Assembly: GCF_001420605.1 (NCBI RefSeq)
Contig: NZ_LJIZ01000030.1
Location: 43,197-107,196 of the forward strand
Length of the DNA stretch: 64,000 nucleotides
Source of the DNA: Bacillus sp. FJAT-25509
GTDB lineage: Bacteria; Bacillota; Bacilli; Bacillales; Bacillaceae_G
Direction: 5' to 3'
Part shown: piece after piece, positions 52,417 to 62,606 of the stretch
Layout of the letters: every line of letters begins with the position of its first letter
Position numbering within the stretch: position 1 is the stretch's first letter
Translations under genes and position numbers: made by a program
The notes under the pieces: generated by a model
Told to the model about the DNA's origin: nothing
The model's database searches: none
Seen by the model: only the letters and a program-made list of their open reading frames with translations

Positions 52417-53453
52417 TACAGAGAACCTCCGCCAAAGGTAACACCTTCACCTGCTTTTGTTCTTCCGATAATAAATACTTTTTCTCCGTCTTCTTCTAAT
52501 AGTTTAATAGTGTCATGTAAGTTCTCTTCATTAACCGCAAGAACCATACCAATACCCATATTAAAAATATTAAACATTTCTTCGCGCTTCAATTCACCAG
52601 TCTCTTCTAATAAATCAAAGATTGGTTGAATTGGCCATGAACCGTAATCAATTTCTGCTCCGATTCCTTCTGGAAGCATTCTAGGGATATTTTCAATAAA
52701 CCCACCACCAGTAATATGTGCCATACCTTTTACTTCAAATTTTTTCAGGACATTTAAAATTGGTTTTACATAAATTTTAGTTGGGCGTAGTAGTTCTTCG
52801 CCTAAAGTATGACCTAATTTATCAATGTGTTGATCAAGCGTTAAGCCACCTTTTTCTAATAAAACCTTACGAACTAGAGAATATCCATTACTATGGATCC
52901 CGTTTGATGAGATTCCTAATAAGATATCTCCTGCTTTAATGTTTTGACCTGTTACAAGCTTCGACTTGTCAGCAATTCCTACCGCAAAACCAGCAACGTC
53001 ATATTCATCTTCTGGATACATACCAGGCATTTCAGCAGTTTCTCCTCCGACTAAAGCGCAGCCTGCTTGTACGCAACCATCAGATACACCTTTTACAATT
53101 TGCTCAATTCGTTCAGGTACAGCCTTTCCAACTGCTAAGTAATCTAGGAAAAATAAAGGCTCCGCTCCTTGAACCACAATATCATTCACACACATCGCGA
53201 CTGCATCAATGCCAATCGTATCGTGACGGTCCATTTGGAAAGCTAATTTTAATTTTGTTCCTACTCCATCTGTCCCTGATACAAGAACTGGTTCTTTAAG
53301 GTTGAATTTGGAAAGATCAAACATTCCTCCAAATCCTCCTAATCCACCAAGAACTTCTTGACGCATTGTTTTTTGAACGTGTTTCTTCATTCTGTTCACT
53401 GCTTCATAGCCAGCTTCGATATCTACTCCAGCTTGTTTATATGCATTCGCCAT
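52416..53453 (-). CDS. purM: Phosphoribosylformylglycinamidine cyclo-ligase
   Basis: 345-residue AIR synthetase of the PurM/PurL ATP-binding superfamily. [14 protein letters not shown] near the N-terminus and [11 protein letters not shown] are signature stretches. It is the first gene after the purF-purM hairpin (53500-53527), the largest break in the second half of the operon. AAAGGGGAAA precedes the ATG. Confidence 0.97.
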   Translation of the reverse strand: MANAYKQAGVDIEAGYEAVNRMKKHVQKTMRQEVLGGLGGFGGMFDLSKFNLKEPVLVSGTDGVGTKLKLAFQMDRHDTIGIDAVAMCVNDIVVQGAEPLFFLDYLAVGKAVPERIEQIVKGVSDGCVQAGCALVGGETAEMPGMYPEDEYDVAGFAVGIADKSKLVTGQNIKAGDILLGISSNGIHSNGYSLVRKVLLEKGGLTLDQHIDKLGHTLGEELLRPTKIYVKPILNVLKKFEVKGMAHITGGGFIENIPRMLPEGIGAEIDYGSWPIQPIFDLLEETGELKREEMFNIFNMGIGMVLAVNEENLHDTIKLLEEDGEKVFIIGRTKAGEGVTFGGGSL

Positions 53454-53499
53454 GTGATGATTTCCCCTTTCAGTTCCTTATGAATAGATTCAATTGAAA

Positions 53500-53527
53500 A
53501 GAGGCGGCGACTTTGCTCACCGCCTCT
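53500..53527 (-). repeat. Hairpin between purF and purM
   Basis: AGAGGCGG (53500-53507) and CCGCCTCT (53520-53527) form a perfect GC-rich 8-bp stem 12 bases after the purF stop, followed on the minus strand by TTTTCAATT. The tract is too short for an efficient terminator; partial termination or processing is possible. Confidence 0.65.
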
Positions 53528-53538
53528 GTTTTTTAATA

Positions 53539-54951
53539 TTAATTATGAGAATGTACTAATTCATTTTCATCATAGATCACTGTTGGATACTTCCCTGTAA
53601 AGCAAGCAGTACATTGACCTCTATTTGGTCCTTCGTGATTTCTACCAATAGCATTTAGTAATCCTTCTAGACTAATAAATTCTAATGAATCTGCGCCAAT
53701 TTCTTCGCAAATTTCTTCTATTGTATTAGTTGCAGCAATTAACTCTTCTCTTGTTGAAGTGTCAATACCGTAATAGCAAGGATTTTTCAATGGTGGTGCG
53801 CCAATACGGACATGAACTTCACTTGCACCTGCATCACGTAACATTTGTACGATTCGGCGGCTTGTAGTTCCACGAACGATTGAATCATCTACCATTACTA
53901 CTCGTTTCCCCTCAACGATCGAACGAACTGGAGAAAGTTTCATTTTAACCCCTTGCTCTCTAAGTTCTTGAGAAGGTTGAATAAATGTTCGAGCTACATA
54001 ACGATTTTTAATCAATCCAAGTTCATATGGAATGCCAGACTCTTCTGCATAACCAACTGCTGCTGAAATACTTGAATCAGGAACACCGATTACTACGTCT
54101 GCTTCAACAGGAGCTTCTTTAGCTAATACACGCCCCATATTTTTACGTGCAGCATGAACATTGATATTATCAATATTGCTATCAGGACGAGAGAAATAAA
54201 TATATTCCATACTACAAATAGTGTGATTAACTGATGAAGTAAATTGATCAGTTTCGACTCCATTATCTGAAATAATAAGTAATTCTCCCGGATTAATATC
54301 TCGAATATATTTCGCTCCGACTACATCGAATGCACATGTCTCTGAAGCTACAACATAAGCGTCACCTAGTTTAGCTAATGCCAATGGTCTAAAACCATTA
54401 GGATCTAGCGCTACATACATTGCATCTTTTGTTAGAACTAAGTAAGCGAAAGCTCCTTTGATCATATTTAAAGATGCTTTAATGCTATCTTTGATTGGAG
54501 CAGAGCCATTACGTTTAATTAAATGAGCAAGTACTTCAGTATCAGAAGTAGTTTGAAAAATACTACCTTGCATCTCTAAATCTTTACGTAATCTTGAAGC
54601 ATTTACTAAATTACCGTTATGGGCAAGAGCAATGCTTCCTGTATGCGATTGGAATAATAGAGGCTGAACATTTTCATAACCGCCTCCGCCTGCAGTTGCA
54701 TAACGAACATGACCAATAGCAGCTTTTCCGTGCAAATCATTTAATTGACCTTTACTGAAAACTTCTGTTATTAAGCCGAGTCCTTTTGCACCTTCAAGCT
54801 CATCCCCATTCGTTACAACAATTCCAGCTCCTTCTTGGCCTCTGTGTTGTAAGCTATGAAGACCATAGTAGGAGATTTGGGCAGCATCAGTATGCCCCCA
54901 AATTCCAAATATTCCACACTCTTCGTTTAGTCCTTTTATTTCAGCAAGCAT
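53539..54951 (-). CDS. purF: Amidophosphoribosyltransferase
   Basis: 470-residue glutamine PRPP amidotransferase, the first committed and feedback-controlled step. From the ATG at 54951 the protein starts with an 11-residue propeptide ending before Cys12 (LNEEC-GIFG), exactly as in the self-processed B. subtilis enzyme. That confirms this start over the frame opening at 54969. The PRPP loop [15 protein letters not shown] and cluster-binding cysteines are present. The start overlaps the purL stop by 16 bases. Confidence 0.97.
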   Translation of the reverse strand: MLAEIKGLNEECGIFGIWGHTDAAQISYYGLHSLQHRGQEGAGIVVTNGDELEGAKGLGLITEVFSKGQLNDLHGKAAIGHVRYATAGGGGYENVQPLLFQSHTGSIALAHNGNLVNASRLRKDLEMQGSIFQTTSDTEVLAHLIKRNGSAPIKDSIKASLNMIKGAFAYLVLTKDAMYVALDPNGFRPLALAKLGDAYVVASETCAFDVVGAKYIRDINPGELLIISDNGVETDQFTSSVNHTICSMEYIYFSRPDSNIDNINVHAARKNMGRVLAKEAPVEADVVIGVPDSSISAAVGYAEESGIPYELGLIKNRYVARTFIQPSQELREQGVKMKLSPVRSIVEGKRVVMVDDSIVRGTTSRRIVQMLRDAGASEVHVRIGAPPLKNPCYYGIDTSTREELIAATNTIEEICEEIGADSLEFISLEGLLNAIGRNHEGPNRGQCTACFTGKYPTVIYDENELVHSHN

Positions 54952-57155
54952 GGGATCGCCTCTTTCCAAGCTTGTTTCAGTTCCTCAACTGAAGCATGAA
55001 GAACTGTTTCATTATTTTCATTACGAACTGTTACTGATTTTTCTTCTGTAACTGTACCGATTAACTTTGCATCTACTAATGCTTCGAATTGTTCTTTATG
55101 TTCAGGTTTTACTGAAAGTAAGAAACGTGATTGAGTTTCGCTAAATAATGAAACAACCTCATTTCCTTCAATCGTAATAGTTGCACCAACTTCTGACGGA
55201 CCAAATGTGCTTTCTGCAATCGCTACAGCTAAACCACCCTCAGAAATATCGTGAGCTGAAGCAACTACACCCGCTTGAATAGCAGCAAGAACTTGCTCTT
55301 GGCGACTAGATTCAACAGCTAAATCAATACTTGGTGCTTTACCAAAGATTTTGCCATTTAATAATTTTTGAAGCTCACTTCCACCGAATTCAGCTTCTGC
55401 TCCGCCGATTACATAAATTAAATCGCCAGCTGTTTTAAAGTTTTGAGTCGTGATATGCTCGACATCTTCAATTAGACCTACCATACCAACTACAGGAGTT
55501 GGGTAAACTGCTTCACCATTTGTTTCGTTATATAATGATACGTTACCACCAATTACTGGAGTACTTAATACATTACAAGCTTCACTCATACCATCTGTTG
55601 CTTTTTCTAACTGCCAGAAAATCTCAGGTTTTTCAGGATTTCCGAAGTTTAAGCAATCTGTAATTGCAAGAGGACGAGCTCCTGAACAAATTACATTACG
55701 TGCTGCTTCTGCTACTGCAATTTTCCCACCAACTTCAGGGTCTAAATATAAGTAGCGTGCATTACAGTCAGTTGTCATTGCTAGAGCTTTTTTTGTATCA
55801 CGAATTCTGATTACTGCAGCATCAGAACCTGGAGCAACTACTGTATTTGTACGAACCATATAATCATACTGACCGTAAACCCACTCTTTACTTGCGATTG
55901 TAGGTTGAGAAAGTAATTGTTTTAACGTTTCTTTTGAATCACTAATTTCAGGAATATAGTTTTCCATCGCTTGGAACTCACCATAATATGCAGGTTCAGT
56001 TGATGGTTTATGATATACTGGAGCTTCCTCAGCAAGAGCATCTACAGGTAATTCTGCTACAACCTCACCTTTATGAAGTAAGCGAAGCATCTTATCATCT
56101 GTAACACGTCCTACAGAAACTGCATGTAGATCATACTTTTCAAATAAGTCTACGATTTCTTGCTCTCTACCTTTTTCTACAACTAGTAACATACGTTCTT
56201 GAGATTCTGATAGCATCATTTCGTAAGCTGACATACCAGCTTCACGTTGTGGAACTAAATCAAGATTCATCTCAATTCCCATTCCTGCTTTTGAAGCCAT
56301 CTCAGCAGATGAAGATGTTAATCCAGCTGCACCCATATCTTGAATACCAACAAGAGCATCATTTTGAACAACTTCTAAACATGCTTCAAGTAATAACTTC
56401 TCCATAAATGGATCGCCTACTTGTACCGCTGGGCGTTTTTCATCAGATGCATCAGATAACTCTTCGGAAGCAAATGTTGCACCGTGAATTCCATCACGAC
56501 CAGTTGAAGCACCAACGTACATTACTGTATTTCCAGCACCATGCGCTTGACCTTTTTTAATATCTTTATGATTGATTAATCCAACACACATTGCGTTTAC
56601 TAAAGGATTGCCTTCGTAACATGGATCGAAGTTTACTTCCCCACCAACTGTTGGAATACCAATACAGTTTCCGTAACCAGCAATACCTGCAACAACTTCT
56701 TCAAATAAATATTTAACTCTTGGAGTTTCTAATTCACCAAATCGTAATGAATTTAGAAGTGCAACAGGACGTGCTCCCATTGAAAATACATCACGAATAA
56801 TTCCACCTACACCAGTTGCAGCACCTTGGTATGGTTCAATTGCAGAAGGGTGATTATGGCTTTCGATTTTAAATACTACAGCTTGCTCATCGCCAATATC
56901 AACAATACCTGCTCCTTCACCTGGTCCTTGTAAAACATGCTCACCGCTTATTGGGAATTTACGTAATAACGGTTTAGAGTTTTTATAACTACAATGTTCA
57001 GACCACATTACTGAGAATAATCCAAGCTCTGTATAGTTCGGATTGCGACCAATAATTGATTTGACTAATTGAAACTCTTCATCAGTTAATCCCATAGTGG
57101 CATAAATTCTATCATTTTCAATTTGAATTGGATTTGGCTCAAGAAGTAACGACAT
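54936..57155 (-). CDS. purL: Phosphoribosylformylglycinamidine synthase, large subunit
   Basis: 739-residue small-type PurL that works with PurQ and PurS to make FGAM. Two ATP-binding halves are visible: [21 protein letters not shown] in the first, and [11 protein letters not shown] and [15 protein letters not shown] in the second. Overlaps purF by 16 bases and purQ by 17, showing tight coupling of the FGAM synthase subunits. Confidence 0.97.
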   Translation of the reverse strand: MSLLLEPNPIQIENDRIYATMGLTDEEFQLVKSIIGRNPNYTELGLFSVMWSEHCSYKNSKPLLRKFPISGEHVLQGPGEGAGIVDIGDEQAVVFKIESHNHPSAIEPYQGAATGVGGIIRDVFSMGARPVALLNSLRFGELETPRVKYLFEEVVAGIAGYGNCIGIPTVGGEVNFDPCYEGNPLVNAMCVGLINHKDIKKGQAHGAGNTVMYVGASTGRDGIHGATFASEELSDASDEKRPAVQVGDPFMEKLLLEACLEVVQNDALVGIQDMGAAGLTSSSAEMASKAGMGIEMNLDLVPQREAGMSAYEMMLSESQERMLLVVEKGREQEIVDLFEKYDLHAVSVGRVTDDKMLRLLHKGEVVAELPVDALAEEAPVYHKPSTEPAYYGEFQAMENYIPEISDSKETLKQLLSQPTIASKEWVYGQYDYMVRTNTVVAPGSDAAVIRIRDTKKALAMTTDCNARYLYLDPEVGGKIAVAEAARNVICSGARPLAITDCLNFGNPEKPEIFWQLEKATDGMSEACNVLSTPVIGGNVSLYNETNGEAVYPTPVVGMVGLIEDVEHITTQNFKTAGDLIYVIGGAEAEFGGSELQKLLNGKIFGKAPSIDLAVESSRQEQVLAAIQAGVVASAHDISEGGLAVAIAESTFGPSEVGATITIEGNEVVSLFSETQSRFLLSVKPEHKEQFEALVDAKLIGTVTEEKSVTVRNENNETVLHASVEELKQAWKEAIPCLLK

Positions 57156-57822
57156 GGTTTTCCCTCCAGTTTCTTACAATCGAACGAAATAGTTGAAGTC
57201 CGTCTGCTGAGCCTAATAATACATCAACTGCACGCTCAGGGTGTGGCATCATTCCTAATACATTTCCTTTTTCATTAACAATACCTGCGATATCATCTAA
57301 ACTACCATTTGGATTATTTTGATAACGGAAAATTATCTGATTATTACTTTTAAGTGATTCGTATGTTTCTTGATCGCAATAGTAATTTCCTTCACCATGT
57401 GCGATTGGTACTGTAATTACTTGACCTTTTTCATAACCAGTTGTAAACATTGATTCATTGTTTTCAACAACTAGCTCAACAGGCTTACACATAAATTTTA
57501 ATTTCTCATTACGTCTAAGAGTACCTGGTAGTAGACCTGCTTCAGTTAGGATTTGGAATCCATTACACACGCCAAATACTGGTTTACCTTCAGCAGCTGC
57601 TTTCTTCACGGCATCCATCACGTTTGCAAAGCCTGCAATTGCGCCAGAGCGTAAGTAATCTCCATATGAGAAGCCACCTGGTAATAAGATACCATCAAAT
57701 TCATCTAAATTCGTTGAATCATGCCATACGTATTCTACTTCTTCGCCTAACTCATCTTTGATTGCATGATACATATCAACATCACAATTTGAGCCCGGGA
57801 ACACAATTACTGCAAACTTCAC
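57139..57822 (-). CDS. purQ: Phosphoribosylformylglycinamidine synthase, glutaminase subunit
   Basis: 227-residue class I glutamine amidotransferase subunit. The nucleophile Cys lies in GVCNGFQIL (about residue 86), and the His/Glu pair in [10 protein letters not shown]. It supplies ammonia to PurL. Overlaps purS by four bases. Confidence 0.97.
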   Translation of the reverse strand: MKFAVIVFPGSNCDVDMYHAIKDELGEEVEYVWHDSTNLDEFDGILLPGGFSYGDYLRSGAIAGFANVMDAVKKAAAEGKPVFGVCNGFQILTEAGLLPGTLRRNEKLKFMCKPVELVVENNESMFTTGYEKGQVITVPIAHGEGNYYCDQETYESLKSNNQIIFRYQNNPNGSLDDIAGIVNEKGNVLGMMPHPERAVDVLLGSADGLQLFRSIVRNWRENHVVTS

Positions 57823-58073
57823 TGTGCGACTACCTCCTCTACCTCATAACGATAATCTTCAATTACGATGTTTGCTAATAACTTTTCACACATTTCTTTT
57901 ACAGCAGTATCTAAATCTGCAACATTTTTATCAATCAATAATTCCATATATTTACCGATACGAACATCTTGAACTTCGCTAAAATTCATGCTATGAAGTG
58001 CGTTTTTAACTGCATTTCCTTGTGGATCTAAAACACTTTCTCTTAATGTAACGAATACTCTTACTTTGAACAT
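57819..58073 (-). CDS. purS: Phosphoribosylformylglycinamidine synthase, PurS subunit
   Basis: 84-residue PurS, the small protein bridging PurQ and PurL in Gram-positive FGAM synthase. It has the typical start [19 protein letters not shown] and a single alpha/beta fold. Overlaps purC by 13 bases and purQ by four. Confidence 0.95.
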   Translation of the reverse strand: MFKVRVFVTLRESVLDPQGNAVKNALHSMNFSEVQDVRIGKYMELLIDKNVADLDTAVKEMCEKLLANIVIEDYRYEVEEVVAQ

Positions 58074-58783
58074 GATAATCCCCCTAAGCGTTTTAAAATT
58101 TCTTCGTATCCATCTGTTAAGTTACCTAAATCTCTACGGAATACATCTTTATCAAATTTCGCGTTTGTATCTTTATCCCATAATCGGCAAGTATCTGGTG
58201 AAATCTCATCAGCTAACAAAATTGTTCCATCATTTAATTTGCCAAACTCTAATTTAAAATCGACTAATCGAACATTACATGCATTAAACTGTTCTACTAG
58301 TACATCATTAACACGGAGAGCAATCTCTTTAATTGTTTCAAGATCTTCAGTTGTTGCTAGTTTAAGTGCAGCGATATGATCTTCATTAATAATCGGATCA
58401 CCTAAATCATCACGTTTGTAATAAAACTCGATGATTGGTTTTTCTAACTTAACACCTTCATCTAATCCCATGCGTTTCGATAAGCTTCCAGCAACGATAT
58501 TTCTAACAACTACTTCAATTGGTACAATTGTTACTCGTTTTACAAGTTGTTCAAGTTCTGATGTTTTTTCTACGAAATGAGATGCAATACCTGATTCCAT
58601 TAACTTTGAAAATAGTAAACTAGTAATCGCATTATTCAAGCGACCTTTACCAGCAATTTCTGCTTTCTTTTCACCGTTAAATGCAGTTGCTGAATCTTTG
58701 TACTCAACTCTTACAATTTCAGGATTCTCAGTTGAGAAAATTCTTTTTGCTTTTCCCTCATACAACATTACTTGCTCTGCCAT
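58061..58783 (-). CDS. purC: SAICAR synthetase
   Basis: 240-residue enzyme joining CAIR and aspartate with ATP. LYEGKAKRIF near the N-terminus, VEVVVRNIVAGSLS and the conserved DEISPDTCRLWD are present. GGGAGG lies ten bases before the ATG at 58783, so the longer frame from 58801 is rejected. First gene after the 14-bp hairpin at 58851-58892. Confidence 0.97.
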   Translation of the reverse strand: MAEQVMLYEGKAKRIFSTENPEIVRVEYKDSATAFNGEKKAEIAGKGRLNNAITSLLFSKLMESGIASHFVEKTSELEQLVKRVTIVPIEVVVRNIVAGSLSKRMGLDEGVKLEKPIIEFYYKRDDLGDPIINEDHIAALKLATTEDLETIKEIALRVNDVLVEQFNACNVRLVDFKLEFGKLNDGTILLADEISPDTCRLWDKDTNAKFDKDVFRRDLGNLTDGYEEILKRLGGLSCSK

Positions 58784-58850
58784 GCTAACAATGCCTCCCA
58801 TATCCTCATTTAAACACCCAATAGAATTTATGCTTTATCTGTTATTTGAA

Positions 58851-58892
58851 TTGTTTGGCTAAGAATTTTTTTCTCTAATCTTAGCCAAACAA
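58851..58892 (-). repeat. 14-bp perfect hairpin between purB and purC
   Basis: TTGTTTGGCTAAGA (58851-58864) and TCTTAGCCAAACAA (58879-58892) are exact inverse complements six bases after the purB stop. No T-run follows on the minus strand, so an RNA stabiliser or processing structure is more likely than a terminator. Confidence 0.75.
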
Positions 58893-58898
58893 TATTTA

Positions 58899-60194
58899 TT
58901 AATTTAATCCTAAGCGTTCAAAAATTGTATCGACTTGACTTAAGTGGTAGCTGTAGTCGAAGCAATCATTAATTTCTTCTTGAGATAATAAAGAAGTAAT
59001 TTTATCCTCTGCTTCTACAAGCTCTTTAAATTGTACTTGAGTTTCCCAAGCTTCCATTGCTTTTGGTTGAACAGTGTCATAAGCTTCTTCACGTGACATT
59101 CCTTTTTCAATTAAAGCAAGAAGTACACGTTGAGAATAAATTAATCCGTAAGTACGGTCCATATTACGTTTCATATTCTCAGGGAATACAGTAAGGTTTT
59201 TAACAATATTTCCAAATCGATTTAACATGTAATTTAAAAGTATTGTTGCATCCGGTAAGATGATTCTTTCCGCAGATGAATGTGAGATATCTCTTTCATG
59301 CCAAAGTGATACATTTTCATAAGCTGTGACCATATGACCTCTAATTACACGAGCTAAACCTGTCATGTTTTCAGATCCAATTGGATTACGTTTATGTGGC
59401 ATTGCAGAAGAGCCTTTTTGACCTTTTGCAAAGAATTCTTCAACTTCTCTTGTTTCACTTTTTTGTAATCCACGTACTTCAGTTGCAAACTTCTCAATTG
59501 AAGTTGCAATTAAAGATAATGTTGCCATGTAGTGAGCATGACGATCACGTTGTAATGTTTGAGTTGAAATTGGAGCTGCTTGAATTCCTAACTTTTCACA
59601 AACATACGCTTCAACAAATGGAGGAATATTTGCGTATGTTCCAACAGCGCCTGAGATTTTACCTACACGAACTGTTTCAACCGCATTCTTAAATCTCTCT
59701 AAGTTACGTTTCATTTCTTCTGTCCATAAAGCAAGTTTTAAACCAAAAGTAGTTGGTTCTGCATGTACACCGTGAGTACGTCCCATCATTACTGTGTACT
59801 TATGTTCTTTAGCTTTCGTTTCAAGAATTCCAATGAAATTCTCTAAATCTTTAAATAAGATATCATTTGCCTGGTGTAGTAAGTATGAAAGTGCTGTGTC
59901 TACTACATCAGTTGAAGTTAAGCCATAATGTACCCATTTACGTTCGTCGCCTAATGTTTCAGAAACTGCACGAGTAAATGCAACTACGTCATGACGTGTT
60001 TCTTTTTCAATTTCATAAATTCGGTTTATATCGAAAGAAGCTTTTTCGCGTAACACTTTTACGTCTTCTTTAGGAATATCTCCTAATTCAGCCCATGCTT
60101 CACATGCTAAGATTTCAACTTCTAACCAAGCTTTAAATTTGTTTTCTTCTGTCCAAATTGCTGCCATTTCTGGGCGTGAATAACGTTCAATCAT
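58899..60194 (-). CDS. purB: Adenylosuccinate lyase
   Basis: 431-residue fumarase/aspartase-superfamily enzyme acting twice in purine synthesis (SAICAR and adenylosuccinate cleavage). The signature loop [11 protein letters not shown] is intact, and [10 protein letters not shown] holds the catalytic His. GGTGGAGG precedes the ATG at 60194, giving the same length as in B. subtilis. Overlaps purK by four bases. Confidence 0.97.
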   Translation of the reverse strand: MIERYSRPEMAAIWTEENKFKAWLEVEILACEAWAELGDIPKEDVKVLREKASFDINRIYEIEKETRHDVVAFTRAVSETLGDERKWVHYGLTSTDVVDTALSYLLHQANDILFKDLENFIGILETKAKEHKYTVMMGRTHGVHAEPTTFGLKLALWTEEMKRNLERFKNAVETVRVGKISGAVGTYANIPPFVEAYVCEKLGIQAAPISTQTLQRDRHAHYMATLSLIATSIEKFATEVRGLQKSETREVEEFFAKGQKGSSAMPHKRNPIGSENMTGLARVIRGHMVTAYENVSLWHERDISHSSAERIILPDATILLNYMLNRFGNIVKNLTVFPENMKRNMDRTYGLIYSQRVLLALIEKGMSREEAYDTVQPKAMEAWETQVQFKELVEAEDKITSLLSQEEINDCFDYSYHLSQVDTIFERLGLN

Positions 60195-61339
60195 ATTTTT
60201 ACCTCCACCGGGTTTTGTTCCCAAATCCCTAACTCTTTTACTTTTTGCATCGCTAGTTCTGTTGATGCTGCCATTATATTAATATGTCCCATTTTACGGC
60301 CTTTTTTGCTTTCTTCTTTACCATAAAGATGGACATTTAATGTACTATCATTTTGCATTACATTCAATACTTCTTCAACATGTTCACCTAATATATTCAC
60401 CATCACAACAGGTTTTAGTAATTCCGTATTTCCTAATGGTAAATTACAAACCGCTCGAATATGTTGCTTAAACTGTGATGTTTCAACTGCCTCCATCGTA
60501 TAGTGTCCTGTATTATGTGGACGCGGAGCTAATTCATTAATATAAACCTGCTCATCTTCTGTTACAAATAACTCAATTGCTAAAACACCTACAAGATGAA
60601 ATGAGCTAGCTACTTTTTTTGCATAGTTCTCTGCTGTTTCTATTACTAATGTTGAGGTATTTGCTGGTACAGATGAAGTATGCAGAATTTGATTTATATG
60701 AACATTCTCTGCTATTGGAAACGTATTTACTTCTCCATTACTATTTCTTGCGACAATTATTGACAATTCTTTTTCAAAAGGAACCCAGCCCTCAAGAATA
60801 CATTGCTGTTTTTTAACAAGTTCTAATGCTACAACAAAGTCTTCTTCAGATCTTAAAACAACTTGCCCTTTTCCATCATAACCACCTGTTGTCGTTTTCA
60901 AAACAGCTGGTAAACCTATTTTCGTAACAGCTTCAGAAAATTGCTCTTCATTTTCTACTAGTCGAAACGGGGCAACCTTTATGCCTAAATTTTGAATAGC
61001 TGTTTTTTCAGTTAATCTATTTCGTGTTAACTTTAATAACTCACTGCCTTGAGGTAAATAAGAATGTTCATCTAAATACTCAAGTGCGTTTACATCAATA
61101 TTTTCAAATTCATATGTTATAACATCACTTACTTTCGCAAGCTGTTTAATTGCTTCTATATTAGAATACTCAGCCGTAATCTCTATATCAGATACTTGCC
61201 CACAAGGCGAGTTTGGAGTAGGATCTAAAACAGCTATTTTATAGCCCATCTCTTTCGCTGAAAGCGCCATCATTCTTCCAAGTTGGCCGCCTCCGATGAT
61301 TCCTATTGTTTGTCCTGGTAGAATTACTTTGCTATTCAT
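60191..61339 (-). CDS. purK: N5-carboxyaminoimidazole ribonucleotide synthetase
   Basis: 382-residue ATP-grasp enzyme that carboxylates AIR with bicarbonate and ATP. N-terminal [17 protein letters not shown]-grasp [12 protein letters not shown], and [14 protein letters not shown] are visible. Coupled to purE and purB by four-base overlaps. Confidence 0.97.
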   Translation of the reverse strand: MNSKVILPGQTIGIIGGGQLGRMMALSAKEMGYKIAVLDPTPNSPCGQVSDIEITAEYSNIEAIKQLAKVSDVITYEFENIDVNALEYLDEHSYLPQGSELLKLTRNRLTEKTAIQNLGIKVAPFRLVENEEQFSEAVTKIGLPAVLKTTTGGYDGKGQVVLRSEEDFVVALELVKKQQCILEGWVPFEKELSIIVARNSNGEVNTFPIAENVHINQILHTSSVPANTSTLVIETAENYAKKVASSFHLVGVLAIELFVTEDEQVYINELAPRPHNTGHYTMEAVETSQFKQHIRAVCNLPLGNTELLKPVVMVNILGEHVEEVLNVMQNDSTLNVHLYGKEESKKGRKMGHINIMAASTELAMQKVKELGIWEQNPVEVKI

Positions 61340-61821
61340 AGTGATTCACTGCTTTCTAGAACTTGTTTAGTAGTGTTTTCACGACGAGTTTCTAATGCTA
61401 AATAAACTTCTTGATCTTGGATACTTAATACTTGAGCTGCAAGTAAGCCTGCATTCGTCGCACCTGCTTTACCAATTGCAACAGTTGCAACAGGTACTCC
61501 ACCTGGCATTTGTACAATTGATAATAATGAATCTAATCCATTTAAAGCTTTTGATTGTACTGGTACACCAATTACTGGAAGTGTCGTTTTTGCTGCTACC
61601 ATTCCTGGTAAGTGAGCAGCCCCGCCTGCACCTGCAATAATTACTTTAATACCACGTTCTCTAGCTGATTCTGCATACTCAAACATTAAATCTGGTGTAC
61701 GATGTGCCGAAACAACTCGTTTCTCATAGTTAATATTCAACTCTTCTAACACATCACAAGTATGTTTCATTGTTTCCCAATCACTTGTACTCCCCATAAT
61801 GACACCAACTACCGGTTTCAT
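61336..61821 (-). CDS. purE: N5-CAIR mutase
   Basis: 161-residue class I PurE moving the carboxylate from N5-CAIR to C4. The GSTSDWETM loop, SAHRTPD with the catalytic His, and [11 protein letters not shown] are intact. The frame begins with a TTG at 61836, but GGGGGA seven bases before the ATG at 61821 sets the start. First gene of purEKBCSQLFMNHD, behind the riboswitch. Confidence 0.97.
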   Translation of the reverse strand: MKPVVGVIMGSTSDWETMKHTCDVLEELNINYEKRVVSAHRTPDLMFEYAESARERGIKVIIAGAGGAAHLPGMVAAKTTLPVIGVPVQSKALNGLDSLLSIVQMPGGVPVATVAIGKAGATNAGLLAAQVLSIQDQEVYLALETRRENTTKQVLESSESL

Positions 61822-61870
61822 CTGCTTATCCCCCAAGTTTATTCGCTATTTTTTTATGTTTATCATAAAT

Positions 61871-61936
61871 TTTAAACAAAAAACGCCTAAATAGATTTAT
61901 CCCTCTATGGTGAGGAAAGATAATCTACTTAGGCGT
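61871..61936 (-). terminator. Riboswitch-controlled terminator before purE
   Basis: A long stem (ACGCCTAAATAGATT with AATCTACTTAGGCGT, 61883-61936) is followed on the minus strand by T6G. It lies between the aptamer and purE and is the expression platform expected to form when purine is bound. Confidence 0.88.
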
Positions 61937-61970
61937 ATACTTAAATACGTACACGTGTGATTAACTTCCC

Positions 61971-62037
61971 CTCATAGTCCAGTAATTTAAGGTTACTAGG
62001 TAGAAACTTTTGGGCCATATTCCCAAACTTATATGAG
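61971..62037 (-). promoter_or_regulatory. Guanine-type purine riboswitch aptamer
   Basis: On the minus strand, P1 arms CTCATA/TATGAG enclose the conserved core: TATAAGTTTGGGAATATGGC, GTTTCTACC, and the J3/1 segment GACTATGAG. The specificity position is C (GACTAT), as in guanine/hypoxanthine aptamers; adenine aptamers have T. It controls the whole pur operon by early termination. Confidence 0.95.
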
Positions 62038-62059
62038 GTTTGCTAAATTTCCTATCTCT

Positions 62060-62088
62060 ATAGTATCAATTTATCATATTTATTTCAA
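62060..62088 (-). promoter_or_regulatory. Promoter of the pur operon
   Basis: On the minus strand TTGAAA (62083-62088) and TACTAT (62060-62065) are separated by 17 bases, about 20 bases before the aptamer. Confidence 0.65.
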
Positions 62089-62121
62089 TAAAATATGAAT
62101 GATTTTATAAAAAAATATTTT

Positions 62122-62134
62122 AATGTTCGTGTTT
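62122..62134 (-). promoter_or_regulatory. Possible PurBox
   Basis: On the minus strand AAACACGAACATT matches the PurR box (AWWWCCGAACWWT) with two mismatches, about 35 bases upstream of the -35 box. The second inverted box seen in B. subtilis is not obvious. Confidence 0.35.
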
Positions 62135-62246
62135 TACTTAGTTTTTCACATTCTATGTTGTCTATTTAGATTAAATTACACATAGCTAATGTAATTTTTT
62201 TAATTCTTATTCGCATTTTATAATAGCGAATAATTAATGAAGAACA

Positions 62247-62290
62247 AAAAAGCTATCTATCCCTATAATAAATAGGTAAGATAGCTTTTT
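62247..62290 (-). terminator. Terminator after the secreted-protein remnant
   Basis: AAAAGCTATCT (62247-62257) pairs with AGATAGCTTTT (62279-62289); an inner CTAT/ATAG pairing extends it. T-runs are on both sides. Confidence 0.8.
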
Positions 62291-62306
62291 CAATTCTTGA
62301 CTTTTA

Positions 62307-62465
62307 TCAATGAACCGTTACTTTAGTTGGATTTGATGTTACTTTAAATCCATCTTTCGTTACTACAGCAGCAGAGATATAATACGTGCCGTTTGATAGA
62401 GCTGCTTTTGGAACCCATTTTGTGTGCACTTCTTTTTCATTTTTATATTCAAATGAAAAATTTAT
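62307..62465 (-). pseudogene. C-terminal remnant of a secreted-protein gene
   Basis: About 50 codons on the minus strand, in frame with a TGA at 62307, read KWVPKAALSNGTYYISAAVV followed by TKDGFKVTSNPTKVTVH. This is a typical Fn3/Ig-like beta-strand pattern. Upstream the frame continues only as low-complexity residues to a TAG, with no start codon or ribosome binding site. A terminator follows the stop. It is probably what is left of a larger exported protein gene. Confidence 0.55.
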
Positions 62466-62563
62466 TATTGGTATTCTTAATCGTAAAAATTCTAAATAAT
62501 AACACGAAATATATATAAATACGTACTATTGATTTTTTAATGATTCTCTTACTCCAAAATTAA

Positions 62564-62591
62564 AAAGGTGAACCCATTTGGTTACACCTTT
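62564..62591 (-). terminator. Terminator after tandem P-loop ATPase gene
   Basis: AAAGGTGAACC (62564-62574) pairs with GGTTACACCTTT (62580-62591, one bulge), followed by T-rich sequence on the minus strand. Confidence 0.65.
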
Positions 62592-62606
62592 ACGAAATTA
62601 AAAATG

